From Pandoraea sp. PE-S2T-3 (lineage in GTDB: Bacteria > Pseudomonadota > Gammaproteobacteria > Burkholderiales > Burkholderiaceae), in the NCBI RefSeq assembly GCF_002179965.1, contig NZ_NGUQ01000012.1:92612-156611 (forward strand): a stretch of 64,000 nt of DNA, read 5' to 3'. Under the pieces are notes generated by a model. The model was not told the DNA's origin. It saw only the letters and a program-made list of their open reading frames with translations, and searched no databases. Below are positions 19,108 to 28,512 of this stretch, one piece after another (position 1 is the stretch's first letter; each line of letters starts with the position of its first letter). The translations under genes were made by a program, and so were the position numbers.

Positions 19108-19138
19108 GCGGTGCCGATGAGAATCGGCGCCGCTTTTT
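19108..19138 (+). terminator. Intrinsic terminator after terC-family gene
   Basis: An 11-bp stem (19108-19118 with 19123-19133, one G-T pair) and a GAGA tetraloop are followed by five T residues. It lies about 100 bp after the TerC stop. Confidence 0.8.
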
Positions 19139-19262
19139 CGTTTGGGCGATGCGATTGAAGAGTTCGCTTTTTACGAAGTTGATTGAATGGAAATGCAGGT
19201 TTTTCGGGATGCCGCTGACCGATACATTGAGGACGTTGTCTTTTACGTGACGGAGCGAAACG

Positions 19263-19643
19263 ATGAAATGTCCTGTGTGCAGTACCCCGGATCTGTTGAT
19301 GACGGAGCGTCAGGGAGTGGAGATCGATTACTGCCCGATCTGCCGAGGCGTGTGGCTGGACCGTGGCGAGCTGGACAAGCTGATCGAGCGCACGGACGGG
19401 AGCGCGACAATGCCGGCGCATCTGACCCGCAACGGCGATCGAGGGGACAGAGGCGAGCGTCGGGATAGCGACGAGCGCGGCCAGCACATCGAGCGCGAGT
19501 ATCGCAAGGAGAGCCAGAGCCACGGCTTCGGCCATAACGGCGAACAGCGCCGCGACGCCCACTACGGTCACGACGACCGCCGCCGCCACTACGATCAGCC
19601 AAGAAAAAAGAAGTCGCTGTTTGAGATGTTCGACTTTGATTGA
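19263..19643 (+). CDS. TFIIB-type zinc-ribbon protein (zf-TFIIB)
   Basis: A 126-residue protein. The first 45 residues form a zinc ribbon: CPVC near the start and CPIC at about 24-27, followed by GVWLDRGELDKLIE, the signature of the zf-TFIIB family. The remainder is highly charged, rich in Arg, Asp, Gly and His, and likely disordered, closing with KKKSLFEMFDFD. GGAG about 10 nt upstream marks the start. The function of this bacterial family is not established; nucleic-acid or protein binding is possible. Confidence 0.85.
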   Translation: MKCPVCSTPDLLMTERQGVEIDYCPICRGVWLDRGELDKLIERTDGSATMPAHLTRNGDRGDRGERRDSDERGQHIEREYRKESQSHGFGHNGEQRRDAHYGHDDRRRHYDQPRKKKSLFEMFDFD

Positions 19644-19699
19644 TACGGAGGGGAAGTGAGGTAATCGCAGACAGCGCACTCGCACATGCGCAGACGAAG

Positions 19700-19735
19700 A
19701 AAAAGCCGCTGATCCTTTCGGAACAGCGGCTTTTT
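19700..19735. terminator. Bidirectional intrinsic terminator
   Basis: AAAAAGCCGCTG (19700-19711) pairs perfectly with CAGCGGCTTTTT (19724-19735). It can end the zinc-ribbon gene on the plus strand and the tRNA-Met transcript on the minus strand. Confidence 0.85.
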
Positions 19736-19740
19736 ACATC

Positions 19741-19817
<77 letters not shown>

Positions 19818-19914
19818 GTAGAAAAAGATTATATGAAGGCCACCTTGGGCTGTCAACAGGTTTTTACGAGAAGATGAAAATAACCGCCTCAGCCCTCATC
19901 GCCTCCCGTCGCAC

Positions 19915-19951
19915 AAAAAGACAACGCCGGTACCCGAAGGCACCGGCGTTG
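19915..19951 (-). terminator. Intrinsic terminator of the MHS transporter gene
   Basis: On the minus strand a perfect 10-bp stem (19922-19931 with 19942-19951) is followed by a T-run (19915-19920). It lies 35 bp after the transporter stop. Confidence 0.8.
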
Positions 19952-19985
19952 ACGATCCATTCAACCTGTCTGGCAGGTCACGCCG

Positions 19986-21644
19986 TTAGTCGTTGGCGTA
20001 GATATCGACGTCCTTCGTCTCCTTGATGAAGAGCATGCCGATGACGAACGTGATCAGCGCGATGACGATCGGGTACCACAGGCCGGAGTAGATATTGCCC
20101 TTGGCCGCCACGATGGCGAACGCGGTTGCCGGCAGGAAGCCGCCGAACCAGCCGTTACCAATGTGATACGGCAGCGACATCGACGTGTAGCGAATGCGCG
20201 TCGGGAACATCTCGACCAGCATCGCCGCAATCGGGCCGTACACCATCGTCACGAAGATCACCAGAATCGCAAGCAGAATCACGACCATCGGCTTGTTCAT
20301 CTGCGCCGGATCAGCCTTCGGCGGATAACCATCCGCCTTGAGCGTCGACGACATGTCGGTCTCGAACGCCTTGGTCTTGTCCTTCGCGTCCGCTGCCTTG
20401 CCGTCCACCGACTGGATCACCTTGTCGCCAATCTTCACCGTCGTCATCGTGCCCGCCGGTGCCGCCTGGTTCTCATAGTTCAAACCTGCGCGCGACAGAT
20501 AGCTCTTCGCGATATCGCACGAACTGGTGAACTTCGACGTACCCACCGGGTTGAACTGGAACGAGCACTCGTTCGGATCGGCGATCACCGTGATCGGCGA
20601 ACGTGCCGTTGCCGCTTCCAGCGCCGGGTTGGCGTAGTGCGTCAGTGCCTTGAAGATCGGGAAGTACAGCAGTGCCGCGAGCAGGCAGCCGGCCATGATG
20701 ATCGGCTTGCGGCCAATCTTGTCCGACAACGCGCCGAAGAACACGAAGAACGGGCTGCCGATCAACAGACCCAACGCCACCATGATGTTGGCGGTGTTGC
20801 CGTCGACCTTGAGCACCTGTGTCATGAAGAACAGCGAATAGAACTGGCCCGTGTACCACACGACTGCCTGACCCGCGGTCAAGCCGACCAGCGCCAGAAT
20901 CACGATCTTCAGGTTCTTCCACTCACCGAACGATTCCTTGAGCGGTGCCTTCGAGCCCTTGCCCTCAGCCTTCATGCGCTGGAACGCCGGCGATTCGCTC
21001 AGTTGCAGGCGAATCCACAGCGAGATCAGCAGCAGCACGATCGACAGCACGAACGGAATGCGCCAGCCCCACTCACCGAACGCTTCTTCGCCCATCACCA
21101 TACGCGTGCCGAGAATGACCAGCAGCGAGAGGAACAGACCGAGCGTGGCCGTCGTCTGAATCCACGACGTGTAGAAGCCACGACGACCGTGCGGGGCATG
21201 CTCGGCCACATACGTGGCAGCACCACCGTATTCGCCGCCGAGAGCCAGGCCCTGCAACAGACGCATCGCGATGAAGATCACCGGCGCGGCAATGCCCCAC
21301 GACGTGTAGCCCGGCAGCAAGCCGACGACCAGCGTGGACAGACCCATCAACGTGATGGTCACGAGGAACGTATATTTGCGGCCGACCATGTCACCGATGC
21401 GGCCGAACACGATGGCGCCAAACGGACGCACCGCGAAGCCTGCTGCAAACGACAGCAGCGTAAAGATGAATGCCGCAGTCGGGTTGATGCCCGAGAAAAA
21501 GTGCCGGCTGATGAAGGCGGCCAGCGAACCGGCCAGATAAAAGTCGTACCACTCGAACACCGTGCCCAGCGACGACGCGAAGATGACCTTGCGTTCCTCT
21601 TTGGTCATCGGCGCATGCGTAGTGGCTGTCGTTGCAGTAGCCAT
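19986..21644 (-). CDS. MHS-family MFS transporter with long periplasmic-type insert
   Basis: A 552-residue member of the metabolite:H+ symporter family (ProP/KgtP/ShiA relatives). GTVFEWYDFYLAG opens helix 1, GRIGDMVGRK is the loop 2-3 signature, and GEYGGAATYVAEHAP is a family block. Usual members have about 430-450 residues; here about 115 hydrophilic residues (334-451), with Cys360 and Cys376, sit between two late helices. AGGAG 8 nt upstream of the start confirms it. The gene is monocistronic with its own terminator. A carboxylate or osmolyte substrate is likely but not determinable. Confidence 0.85.
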   Translation of the reverse strand: MATATTATTHAPMTKEERKVIFASSLGTVFEWYDFYLAGSLAAFISRHFFSGINPTAAFIFTLLSFAAGFAVRPFGAIVFGRIGDMVGRKYTFLVTITLMGLSTLVVGLLPGYTSWGIAAPVIFIAMRLLQGLALGGEYGGAATYVAEHAPHGRRGFYTSWIQTTATLGLFLSLLVILGTRMVMGEEAFGEWGWRIPFVLSIVLLLISLWIRLQLSESPAFQRMKAEGKGSKAPLKESFGEWKNLKIVILALVGLTAGQAVVWYTGQFYSLFFMTQVLKVDGNTANIMVALGLLIGSPFFVFFGALSDKIGRKPIIMAGCLLAALLYFPIFKALTHYANPALEAATARSPITVIADPNECSFQFNPVGTSKFTSSCDIAKSYLSRAGLNYENQAAPAGTMTTVKIGDKVIQSVDGKAADAKDKTKAFETDMSSTLKADGYPPKADPAQMNKPMVVILLAILVIFVTMVYGPIAAMLVEMFPTRIRYTSMSLPYHIGNGWFGGFLPATAFAIVAAKGNIYSGLWYPIVIALITFVIGMLFIKETKDVDIYAND

Positions 21645-21815
21645 GCGGTTGTCTCCTGTAATGTAAGCACGCCCCTGGGTCGTGCCCGGGCCGTTGCAAC
21701 TGATTATTGGAGTGCAACCTTACCGCCGTCTGACGCCAAACTGACTCGAAGCTTACGTTGCTAGGGACTTACCCTCGTCTTTGCCCCGAAATTGACGGTT
21801 TTGGACGCATTTTCG

Positions 21816-23486
21816 TCAGGCATCCGGGTTTTCGATAGGGTCCCCAAGGGGCAGGGTGACGCGTATCAATGTGCCCGTTGCTTCGGGATGCTGTGCGTCG
21901 ACATGGTCGAGCACATTCACATCGCCACGATGGATCTGCACGATCTCGCGCACGATCGCGAGCCCCAGTCCGCTGCCGTCGCTGTCGCTGCCGAGAATGC
22001 GATAGAAGCGCTCGAACACGCGCGGCCGCTCCGCCGCCGGAATGCCCGGCCCGGTGTCTTCGACTTCCAGATGCACGAAGCCATCCGACGCTTCATGACG
22101 CAGCCGCACGGTGACCTTGCCGCCCGCCGGTGTGTAGCGAATCGCGTTGTCGATCAGGTTGTTGAGCAACTCGCGCAGCATCACGGGCTGGCCCGACAGT
22201 TGCACGGGGAACGGCGGCTCCTCGAAGCCCAGATCGATGCGCTTGGCGAATGCGGCCTGAAACCAGTCCTGCATCGCATTGCGTGCCAGCACGCTGAGAT
22301 TGACCGGCGTGAACGCGGCCGCATCGTTCGCGCTGTTTTCTGCGCGGGCCAGTGCCAGCAACTGATTGACGAGGCGTGCTGCCTGCTCGGAACTCACGGC
22401 GATCTGCGAGAGCGAGCGGCGCAATTCGTCGGGCGATGTTTGCCGCAACGCCAGCTCGGCTTGCATGCGCAGCCCCGCGAGCGGCGTCTTCAATTGATGG
22501 GCGGCGTCGGCGATGAAGCGCTGCTGGAGCTTCATGTTTGTCTCAAGCCGCCCCAGCAGATCGTTCAGCGAATTCACGAGCGGGGCAATCTCCGGCGGCG
22601 CTTGCCGGGCTTCGAGTGGCGAGAGATCGTCGGGACGCCGAGCGCGAATGTGTTCCTGCAACGCATGCAACGGGGCGAGGCCGCGCGACAGCCCGAACCA
22701 GACAAGCACGATGGCCAGCGGCAGGATGACGAACTGCGGCAGGATCACGCCCTTGATGATTTCGTTCGCCAGTTGGCTGCGCTTGTCGAGTGTCTCGGCC
22801 ACTTGAACGAGCGCCATGCCGCCTTTCGGTTCGAGACGCGGCAGATCGACATAAGTGAACGCTACGCGAATGTCGTTGCCACCGAGGGTTTCGTCGCGAA
22901 ATTGCACGACACCCGGCTGCGGGCGGTCGTCTTCATGAGGCAGCGGCAAGTCGGCGGTGCCGGCTACGAGTTCGCCCTTCGCGCCAAGTACCTGAAAGTA
23001 GACGCTGTCGGTCGCGTCGGCGCGCAGTAGATCGCGCGCGGGCATGGGCAGCGTCAACGTGACTTGTCCGCGATCGGTATGGACCTGCTGGGCAAGCACG
23101 TAAGTGTTGGTTTCGAGGGCGCGATCAAAGGGGCCGTTGGCAATCGACTTGGCGACGAGATACGTCACCGCAATGCTCATCGGCCAGAGCAGCAGCAGCG
23201 GCGCGAGCATCCAGTCGAGAATCTCGCCGAACAGCGAGCGGGGCGGGGGCTCGGCTTCGCGCTCGAGCGGCGCGCCGAAGCCGGGGCGCGTGAAGGGATC
23301 GGCGTAAGGGTCGAACGGGTCGGTGCTGTCGGCCGAGTCGAGCGACGGTTCTTCGATGTCGGGCGGGAAGGCGTCGTCGTATGCCGAACTTGACGAACTT
23401 GACGAACTTGACGAACGCGACGGCCGAGAGCCGCCCGCCGTGTTCGCCGTGTTGGCATCGCGATGATGACGAAGACTCAGGCGCAT
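21816..23486 (-). CDS. Sensor histidine kinase, TctE/QseC-like
   Basis: A 556-residue membrane kinase. A disordered cytoplasmic N-terminus (1-88) includes ten consecutive serines at 25-34. Helix 1 is at about 92-112. The periplasmic domain (about 115-245) is of the two-component sensor kinase N-terminal type, helix 2 is at about 246-266, and HAMP follows. HisKA has the phosphoacceptor His330 (AAHQLKTPL), and the HATPase carries N, G1 and G2 boxes (NLIDNAIRYTPAGG, DTGPGIP, GSGLGLAIV). GAGG 4 nt before the ATG supports the long N-terminus. It lies 158 bp after its response regulator. This kinase type often senses carboxylates or quorum-type signals. Confidence 0.9.
   Translation of the reverse strand: MRLSLRHHRDANTANTAGGSRPSRSSSSSSSSSSAYDDAFPPDIEEPSLDSADSTDPFDPYADPFTRPGFGAPLEREAEPPPRSLFGEILDWMLAPLLLLWPMSIAVTYLVAKSIANGPFDRALETNTYVLAQQVHTDRGQVTLTLPMPARDLLRADATDSVYFQVLGAKGELVAGTADLPLPHEDDRPQPGVVQFRDETLGGNDIRVAFTYVDLPRLEPKGGMALVQVAETLDKRSQLANEIIKGVILPQFVILPLAIVLVWFGLSRGLAPLHALQEHIRARRPDDLSPLEARQAPPEIAPLVNSLNDLLGRLETNMKLQQRFIADAAHQLKTPLAGLRMQAELALRQTSPDELRRSLSQIAVSSEQAARLVNQLLALARAENSANDAAAFTPVNLSVLARNAMQDWFQAAFAKRIDLGFEEPPFPVQLSGQPVMLRELLNNLIDNAIRYTPAGGKVTVRLRHEASDGFVHLEVEDTGPGIPAAERPRVFERFYRILGSDSDGSGLGLAIVREIVQIHRGDVNVLDHVDAQHPEATGTLIRVTLPLGDPIENPDA
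23385..23420. repeat. 9-bp tandem repeat in kinase coding sequence
   Basis: CGAACTTGA is repeated three times exactly (23385-23411), followed by one degenerate copy. On the coding strand it specifies the poly-serine tract of the histidine kinase, so copy-number change would keep the frame. Confidence 0.85.
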
Positions 23487-23644
23487 AAAACCTCGGAATT
23501 TCTGGCGGGCCTTGCGTCTCTGAAGGCGCTGGTGTCCGGCCGGTGACGCTTGGCGGTCATCACGCCGGGTTCACTTGATCTGCGGCCGTCGTCCGGGTGG
23601 CATCCCGTGGGGCAGATCGCGTCACACCCCCGCGTCGCACCCCA

Positions 23645-24334
23645 TCACGCCGCATTGGCAGGCGCGGTGGCGGGTTTTTCCAGACAGTAGCCCAGTCCGC
23701 GGATCGTCGCAATGCGCACGCCACTCGGCTCGATCTTCTTGCGCAGCCGGTGCATGTACACCTCGATGGCGTTGTTGCTCACCTCTTCGCCCCAGCCGCA
23801 CAGATGGTCGACGAGCTGCTCCTTCGAGACGAGCCGGCCGGTGCGCAGCAGCAGCACTTCGAGCAGTTCGAGCTCGCGCGCCGACAGATCCAGCATCTGC
23901 TCATGAATATAGGCAGTGCGCCCGACCTGATCGAAACTGAGCGGGCCGTGCCGGATCACGGTCGAGCCGCCGCCCGCGCCGCGTCGCGTAAGCGCTCGCA
24001 CGCGCGCTTCGAGTTCGGCGAGCGCAAACGGCTTCGCCATATAGTCGTCGGCGCCGAGATCGAGCCCTTTCACGCGCGCATCGACGCTGTCCGACGCGGT
24101 CAGGATCAATACAGGCAAATGGGAATTTCGTGCGCGCAACCGGCGCAGGACTTCGTGGCCAGGCAGGCGGGGCAAACCAAGATCGAGAATCAGCAGATCG
24201 AACGTCTGGGCGGACAGCGCGGAGTCGGCTTCGAGCCCGGTTTTGACGTGATCGACGGCGTAGCCTCCCTGACGCAGCGAGCGGGTCAGGGCGTCAGCCA
24301 GAATGCTGTCATCCTCTGCGATGAGAATTCGCAT
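23645..24334 (-). CDS. OmpR/PhoB-family response regulator (TctD/QseB-like)
   Basis: A 229-residue regulator. The receiver domain (about 1-118) has the acidic pocket at Glu7/Asp8/Asp9, phosphoacceptor Asp51 in ILDLGLP, and Lys in YMAKPF. A winged-helix DNA-binding domain (about 130-222) ends with the RRLRKKI and RGLGYCL-type wing. The family start at 24334 is chosen over the long upstream open frame, which would run into the recA promoter. It forms a two-component pair with the downstream kinase and is divergent from recA. Target genes are unknown. Confidence 0.93.
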   Translation of the reverse strand: MRILIAEDDSILADALTRSLRQGGYAVDHVKTGLEADSALSAQTFDLLILDLGLPRLPGHEVLRRLRARNSHLPVLILTASDSVDARVKGLDLGADDYMAKPFALAELEARVRALTRRGAGGGSTVIRHGPLSFDQVGRTAYIHEQMLDLSARELELLEVLLLRTGRLVSKEQLVDHLCGWGEEVSNNAIEVYMHRLRKKIEPSGVRIATIRGLGYCLEKPATAPANAA

Positions 24335-24462
24335 GGGCGTGATAGGCTTGTTAGGCACCGGAGCCTGACGGCTGCGGCGTGTCTCCTGTGATGTTGCGGC
24401 GCGTGGTTCGCGGCTTTTTTTGTCGTTTCGGCGCTTTCGGACAACAGGCACTTGCCAAAAGC

Positions 24463-24480
24463 ACTGTTTTTTATACAGTG
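24463..24480 (+). promoter_or_regulatory. LexA (SOS) box candidate upstream of recA
   Basis: CACTG and CAGTG flank a T-rich centre 55-72 bp before the recA start, giving CTG-N9-CAG. The Escherichia-type SOS box is CTG-N10-CAG, so this site is one base short. Its position and dyad symmetry still make LexA control the best reading. Confidence 0.65.
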
Positions 24481-24534
24481 CTGGCATTCACGCCTCACTC
24501 GAGCCGTCTCGCTCATCATATCAAAGGACGATTC

Positions 24535-25599
24535 ATGGAAGAAAGCAAGAAAGGGTCTGCCAATCTGTCGGCCGAGAAGGGCAAGGCGCTCGCCGCTGCC
24601 CTCGCGCAGATCGAAAAGCAATTCGGCAAGGGCTCGATCATGCGTCTGGGCGACAGCGAGGTCGAAGCTGACATCCAGGTCGTCTCGACCGGCTCGCTGG
24701 GTCTGGACATCGCGCTCGGCGTCGGTGGCCTGCCGCGCGGCCGTGTGATCGAAATCTACGGCCCGGAATCGTCGGGCAAGACGACGCTCACGCTGCAAGT
24801 CGTGGCGGAAATGCAAAAGATCGGCGGTACCTGCGCGTTCATCGACGCAGAACACGCCCTCGACGTCGGCTACGCCAGCAAGCTGGGCGTATCGGTCCCG
24901 GAACTGCTGATTTCGCAGCCGGACACCGGTGAACAAGCATTGGAAATCGCCGACGCGCTGGTGCGTTCGGGCTCGATCGACCTCATCGTGATCGACTCGG
25001 TGGCGGCCCTGGTGCCGAAGGCCGAAATCGAAGGCGAAATGGGCGACTCGCTGCCGGGCCTGCAAGCCCGTCTGATGTCGCAGGCGCTGCGCAAGCTCAC
25101 CGGCACGATCAAGCGGACGAACTGCACGGTCATCTTCATCAACCAGATCCGGATGAAGATCGGCGTGATGTTCGGTAACCCGGAAACGACGACGGGCGGT
25201 AACGCGCTGAAGTTCTACGCCTCGGTGCGTCTGGACATCCGCCGTATCGGTTCGATCAAGAAGGGCGACGAAGTCGTTGGTAACGAAACCCGCGTGAAGG
25301 TCGTCAAGAACAAAGTGGCGCCGCCGTTCCGCGAAGCCATCTTCGACATCTTGTACGGTCAGGGCATCTCGCGCGAAGGCGAAATCATCGATCTGGGCGT
25401 GACCGCGAAGATCGTCGAGAAGTCGGGCGCCTGGTATAGCTACAACGGCGAGAAGATCGGCCAAGGTAAGGACAACGCGCGCGAATTCCTGCGTGAAAAT
25501 CCTGACATCGGCCACGAGATCGAAAACAAGGTGCGTGCATCGCTCGGCGTGACGGCGATCAACGAGACCGGCGAGATCGAAGCAGACGACGAGGTCTGA
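24535..25599 (+). CDS. recA: Recombinase RecA
   Basis: A 354-residue DNA-dependent ATPase that forms filaments on single-stranded DNA, exchanges strands in homologous recombination and triggers LexA self-cleavage. Walker A is GPESSGKTT (about 69-77), Walker B is [10 protein letters not shown], loop L1 is EGEMGDS, and loop L2 is [20 protein letters not shown]. The acidic C-terminus (EIEADDEV) is normal. AAAGGA precedes the ATG at 24535. An SOS-type box precedes it and a strong terminator follows, with recX downstream. Confidence 0.99.
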   Translation: MEESKKGSANLSAEKGKALAAALAQIEKQFGKGSIMRLGDSEVEADIQVVSTGSLGLDIALGVGGLPRGRVIEIYGPESSGKTTLTLQVVAEMQKIGGTCAFIDAEHALDVGYASKLGVSVPELLISQPDTGEQALEIADALVRSGSIDLIVIDSVAALVPKAEIEGEMGDSLPGLQARLMSQALRKLTGTIKRTNCTVIFINQIRMKIGVMFGNPETTTGGNALKFYASVRLDIRRIGSIKKGDEVVGNETRVKVVKNKVAPPFREAIFDILYGQGISREGEIIDLGVTAKIVEKSGAWYSYNGEKIGQGKDNAREFLRENPDIGHEIENKVRASLGVTAINETGEIEADDEV

Positions 25600-25616
25600 T
25601 GACCCCCGAGTCAATA

Positions 25617-25656
25617 CGGCAACGCGACGCTGATAGGCGTCGCGTTGCCGTTTTTG
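25617..25656 (+). terminator. Intrinsic terminator between recA and recX
   Basis: A perfect 14-bp stem (25617-25630 with 25637-25650) is followed by TTTTTG. It would limit read-through from recA to recX, the usual way RecX is kept far below RecA. Confidence 0.9.
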
Positions 25657-25726
25657 TTTGTCGTTTTGCTTTTGCCGTTCTGGTCTCGTTTTGGTCTCGT
25701 TCTAGTCCTATCCGCGCGCTCTCTTC

Positions 25727-26272
25727 ATGATCAATCGACGTCCTCCCCGCAACTCGCAAGATCCGCCGCCTCCGCCGGGTGACGACGCGGTGGCGGTCAA
25801 GCGCTCGCGAAAACCGGTGCTCAGTCTCAAAGGCCGCGCCATGGGCTATCTGTCGCGTCGGGAATACAGCCGTGCGGAATTGCGCCGCAAGCTGATGCCG
25901 TACGCCGATGCCGAGGACCCCGAAGCACTGGATCGTCTGCTCGACACGCTTGAGGCCGAACGCTGGTTGTCCAACGAGCGGTTTGCGGAAAGTGTGGTGC
26001 ACCGCCGGTCGTCGCGGCTCGGTACGTCGCGCATCGTCGGCGAACTCAAACAACATCAGGTCGACCCGGACACCGTCTCCGCGCTGGCCGAGCAATTGCG
26101 CGAGACTGAGTTGTCCCGCGCGCGTGCCGTCTGGCAACGCAAGTTCGGCGAAGTTGCCACCACCCCCGAGGCGCGCGCCAAGCAGATGCGCTTTCTCGCA
26201 TCGCGTGGCTTTTCGCGTACCGTTATCAGCAAAATCGTACGGGGCGCCGACGAATTCCCGGACGACGACTGA
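25727..26272 (+). CDS. recX: Regulatory protein RecX
   Basis: A 181-residue, mostly helical protein that binds RecA filaments and limits their activity. After a proline-rich, disordered N-terminus (1-33) come the three-helix repeats of the family: AMGYLSRREYSRAELRRKL, then RWLSNERFAESVVHRRSSRLGTSRI, then RFLASRGFSRTVISKIV. The position after recA and its terminator supports the call. Expression probably relies on partial read-through. Confidence 0.96.
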   Translation: MINRRPPRNSQDPPPPPGDDAVAVKRSRKPVLSLKGRAMGYLSRREYSRAELRRKLMPYADAEDPEALDRLLDTLEAERWLSNERFAESVVHRRSSRLGTSRIVGELKQHQVDPDTVSALAEQLRETELSRARAVWQRKFGEVATTPEARAKQMRFLASRGFSRTVISKIVRGADEFPDDD

Positions 26273-26590
26273 GCCGCATCCGGCGAGCGCAAAAAATGTT
26301 TCTCATGAATAGGCGGCCATTCATCGGCAATGTGCGCCGTTCGTGAGGGCTTGCGAGGCACGTCACGTGACGTATGACGCGGCACGGCAACTCGCATGAC
26401 ACCTTGGTTGCGCGCTTATCGGGTTGTGGCGTCGCACCATGCTCGCCGCGACCTCGAAATTCGCATAACCCGACCGATGGGTCGGGTAATCGAGCCTTAT
26501 GCAGCGGGCGTCTGCTGCACTGCGGCAGAAGACTTCGTGGCCTATGCTAGAATCAAGGTCTTTCTGCGTTCATGCATTGCACACTCTCGC
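26273..26590. other. Intergenic region with palindrome, hairpin and promoter candidate upstream of DUF2889-sucCD
   Basis: It contains a perfect 14-bp palindrome (ACGTCACGTGACGT, 26360-26373) and an inverted repeat ACCCGACC/GGTCGGGT (26468-26475 with 26480-26487). An AT-rich TATGCTAGAAT stretch near 26543-26553 could be the -10 region for the following operon. No T-tract follows the hairpin, so I do not call it a terminator. No gene is seen. Confidence 0.5.
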
Positions 26591-27268
26591 ATGCCGCTCT
26601 CTGAGCCCGCCCCTCGTACCCTGCGTCACCGCCGCACGATCGCTGTCGAAGCGTATTCGCGTGAGGATGGCCTATGGGACATCGAAGCCCGTCTGACCGA
26701 TCACAAAGATCGGGATTTTGCATTGGCAACGGGCCTTCGCAAGGAGGGCACGCCGATCCACGAGCTGTGGCTACGCTTGACGATCGACGAAGATTTCGAG
26801 GTGCATGACGCCGAAGCCGTCTCTGACTGGGTGCCATATCCTGGCATTTGCGATCAGATCGGCCCCGAATACCGTCAGTTGATCGGTCTTAACCTGCGCC
26901 GCGGCTTCCGCCATGGTGTGCGCGAGCGACTCGCCGGCGCGGCAGGCTGTACGCATCTGACCGAACTTTGTAGTGTCCTGCCCACGGCAGCGATTCAGGC
27001 CTTCGCCGGTGTTGTCATCCATACACCGGACACTGCGGCCAATGACACCGAAAACACGGTGCCTCCTTTCCAACTCGGACATTGTCACGCCTTGCGGTTT
27101 GATGGCGAGGCAGTGCGCCGGTTTTACCCGCGCTGGTTCAACGGCCGCGCAAACGATCGAGCGAACGAGCCCACGACGCCCGCCACTACCGAAGCGGTGC
27201 GCGATGGTGCCTCGACTCGCAAGCTCGAACCCAAACTTCCAACTCAGCAAGAAGGGAATCACGCATGA
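26591..27268 (+). CDS. DUF2889 domain-containing protein
   Basis: A 225-residue protein of the DUF2889 family, of unknown function. Typical family features are the opening [29 protein letters not shown], a central [19 protein letters not shown] block and CTHLTEL near the middle. No signal peptide or membrane segment is seen, so it is cytoplasmic. The ATG at 26591 starts the conserved domain; the open frame extends further upstream without similarity. Its stop overlaps the sucC start (ATGA), so it is translationally coupled to succinyl-CoA synthetase. The C-terminal 40 residues are threonine-rich and likely disordered. Confidence 0.82.
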   Translation: MPLSEPAPRTLRHRRTIAVEAYSREDGLWDIEARLTDHKDRDFALATGLRKEGTPIHELWLRLTIDEDFEVHDAEAVSDWVPYPGICDQIGPEYRQLIGLNLRRGFRHGVRERLAGAAGCTHLTELCSVLPTAAIQAFAGVVIHTPDTAANDTENTVPPFQLGHCHALRFDGEAVRRFYPRWFNGRANDRANEPTTPATTEAVRDGASTRKLEPKLPTQQEGNHA

Positions 27269-28431
27269 AGATTCATGAGTATCAAGGCAAGGAAATCCTC
27301 CGGAAATTCGGAGTCGCGGTGCCCCGCGGCATTCCGGCTTATTCCGTGGATGAGGCCGTGAAGGCAGCCGAAGAACTCGGCGGTCCGGTTTGGGTGGTCA
27401 AGGCCCAGATTCACGCAGGCGGTCGCGGTAAGGGCGGTGGCGTGAAGGTGGCCAAGTCGCTCGAGCAAGTGCGCGAGTACGCCAACCAGATCCTCGGTAT
27501 GCAACTGGTCACGCACCAGACCGGTCCGGAAGGCCAAAAGGTCAACCGCCTGTATATCGAAGAAGGCGCGGACATCAATAACGAACTGTACGTCAGCCTC
27601 GTGGTTGACCGCGTCACGCAGAAGATCGTGATGATGGGTTCGAGCGAAGGCGGCATGGACATCGAAGAAGTTGCCGAAAAGCATCCGGAACTGATTCACC
27701 ACGTTGTCATCGATCCGTCGGCCGGTCTGACCGACGCGCAAGCCGACGACTTCGCCAAGAAGATCAGCGTCCCCGACGCTTCGATCCCGCAAGCCCGCGC
27801 GATCCTGCAAGGTCTGTACAAGGCCTTCTGGGAAACCGACGCATCGCTGGCCGAAATCAACCCGCTGAACGTGTCGAGCAACGGCACGGTCACGGCACTG
27901 GACGCCAAGTTCAACTTCGATTCGAACGCCCTGTTCCGTCACCCGGAAATCGTCGCGTACCGCGATCTGGACGAAGAAGATCCGGCTGAAGTCGAAGCCT
28001 CGAAGTTCGATCTGGCCTACATCTCGCTCGACGGCAACATCGGCTGTCTGGTGAACGGTGCCGGTCTGGCCATGGCCACGATGGACACCATCAAGCTGTT
28101 CGGCGGCGAGCCGGCCAACTTCCTGGACGTGGGCGGTGGGGCCACGACGGAGAAGGTGACCGAAGCGTTCAAGATCATGCTGAAGAACCCGAACCTGACC
28201 GCGATCCTGGTCAACATCTTCGGCGGCATCATGCGCTGCGACGTGATCGCCGAAGGCGTGATCGCTGCATCGAAGGCCGTTTCGCTGAAGGTGCCGCTGG
28301 TCGTGCGCATGAAGGGCACGAACGAAGACCTGGGCAAGAAGATGCTCGCCGAATCCGGCCTGCCGATCATCGCCGCAGACAGCATGGAAGAAGCTGCCCA
28401 GAAGGTTGTTGCAGCTGCCAAAGGCAACTAA
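27265..28431 (+). CDS. sucC: Succinyl-CoA synthetase (ADP-forming) beta subunit
   Basis: A 388-residue TCA-cycle enzyme subunit that converts succinyl-CoA to succinate with substrate-level phosphorylation, together with SucD. The ATP-grasp domain starts [17 protein letters not shown] and contains [16 protein letters not shown]. The C-terminal domain carries [13 protein letters not shown] and [15 protein letters not shown]. Length and motifs are canonical. It overlaps the preceding DUF2889 gene by 4 bp and is followed after 81 bp by sucD. Confidence 0.98.
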   Translation: MKIHEYQGKEILRKFGVAVPRGIPAYSVDEAVKAAEELGGPVWVVKAQIHAGGRGKGGGVKVAKSLEQVREYANQILGMQLVTHQTGPEGQKVNRLYIEEGADINNELYVSLVVDRVTQKIVMMGSSEGGMDIEEVAEKHPELIHHVVIDPSAGLTDAQADDFAKKISVPDASIPQARAILQGLYKAFWETDASLAEINPLNVSSNGTVTALDAKFNFDSNALFRHPEIVAYRDLDEEDPAEVEASKFDLAYISLDGNIGCLVNGAGLAMATMDTIKLFGGEPANFLDVGGGATTEKVTEAFKIMLKNPNLTAILVNIFGGIMRCDVIAEGVIAASKAVSLKVPLVVRMKGTNEDLGKKMLAESGLPIIAADSMEEAAQKVVAAAKGN

Positions 28432-28512
28432 CTAACTGTCTAAGCCGCAGCGGCGCACCGCCTCAGGGGTTGTGCGAACGCTGCCCGGCAACCGGATGAA
28501 GGAAATCAAGCA

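Noticed and set aside
20163..21764. 533-codon plus-strand open frame opposite the MHS transporter
   Set aside because: Biased composition typical of antisense frames in high-GC DNA; no start signal or family.
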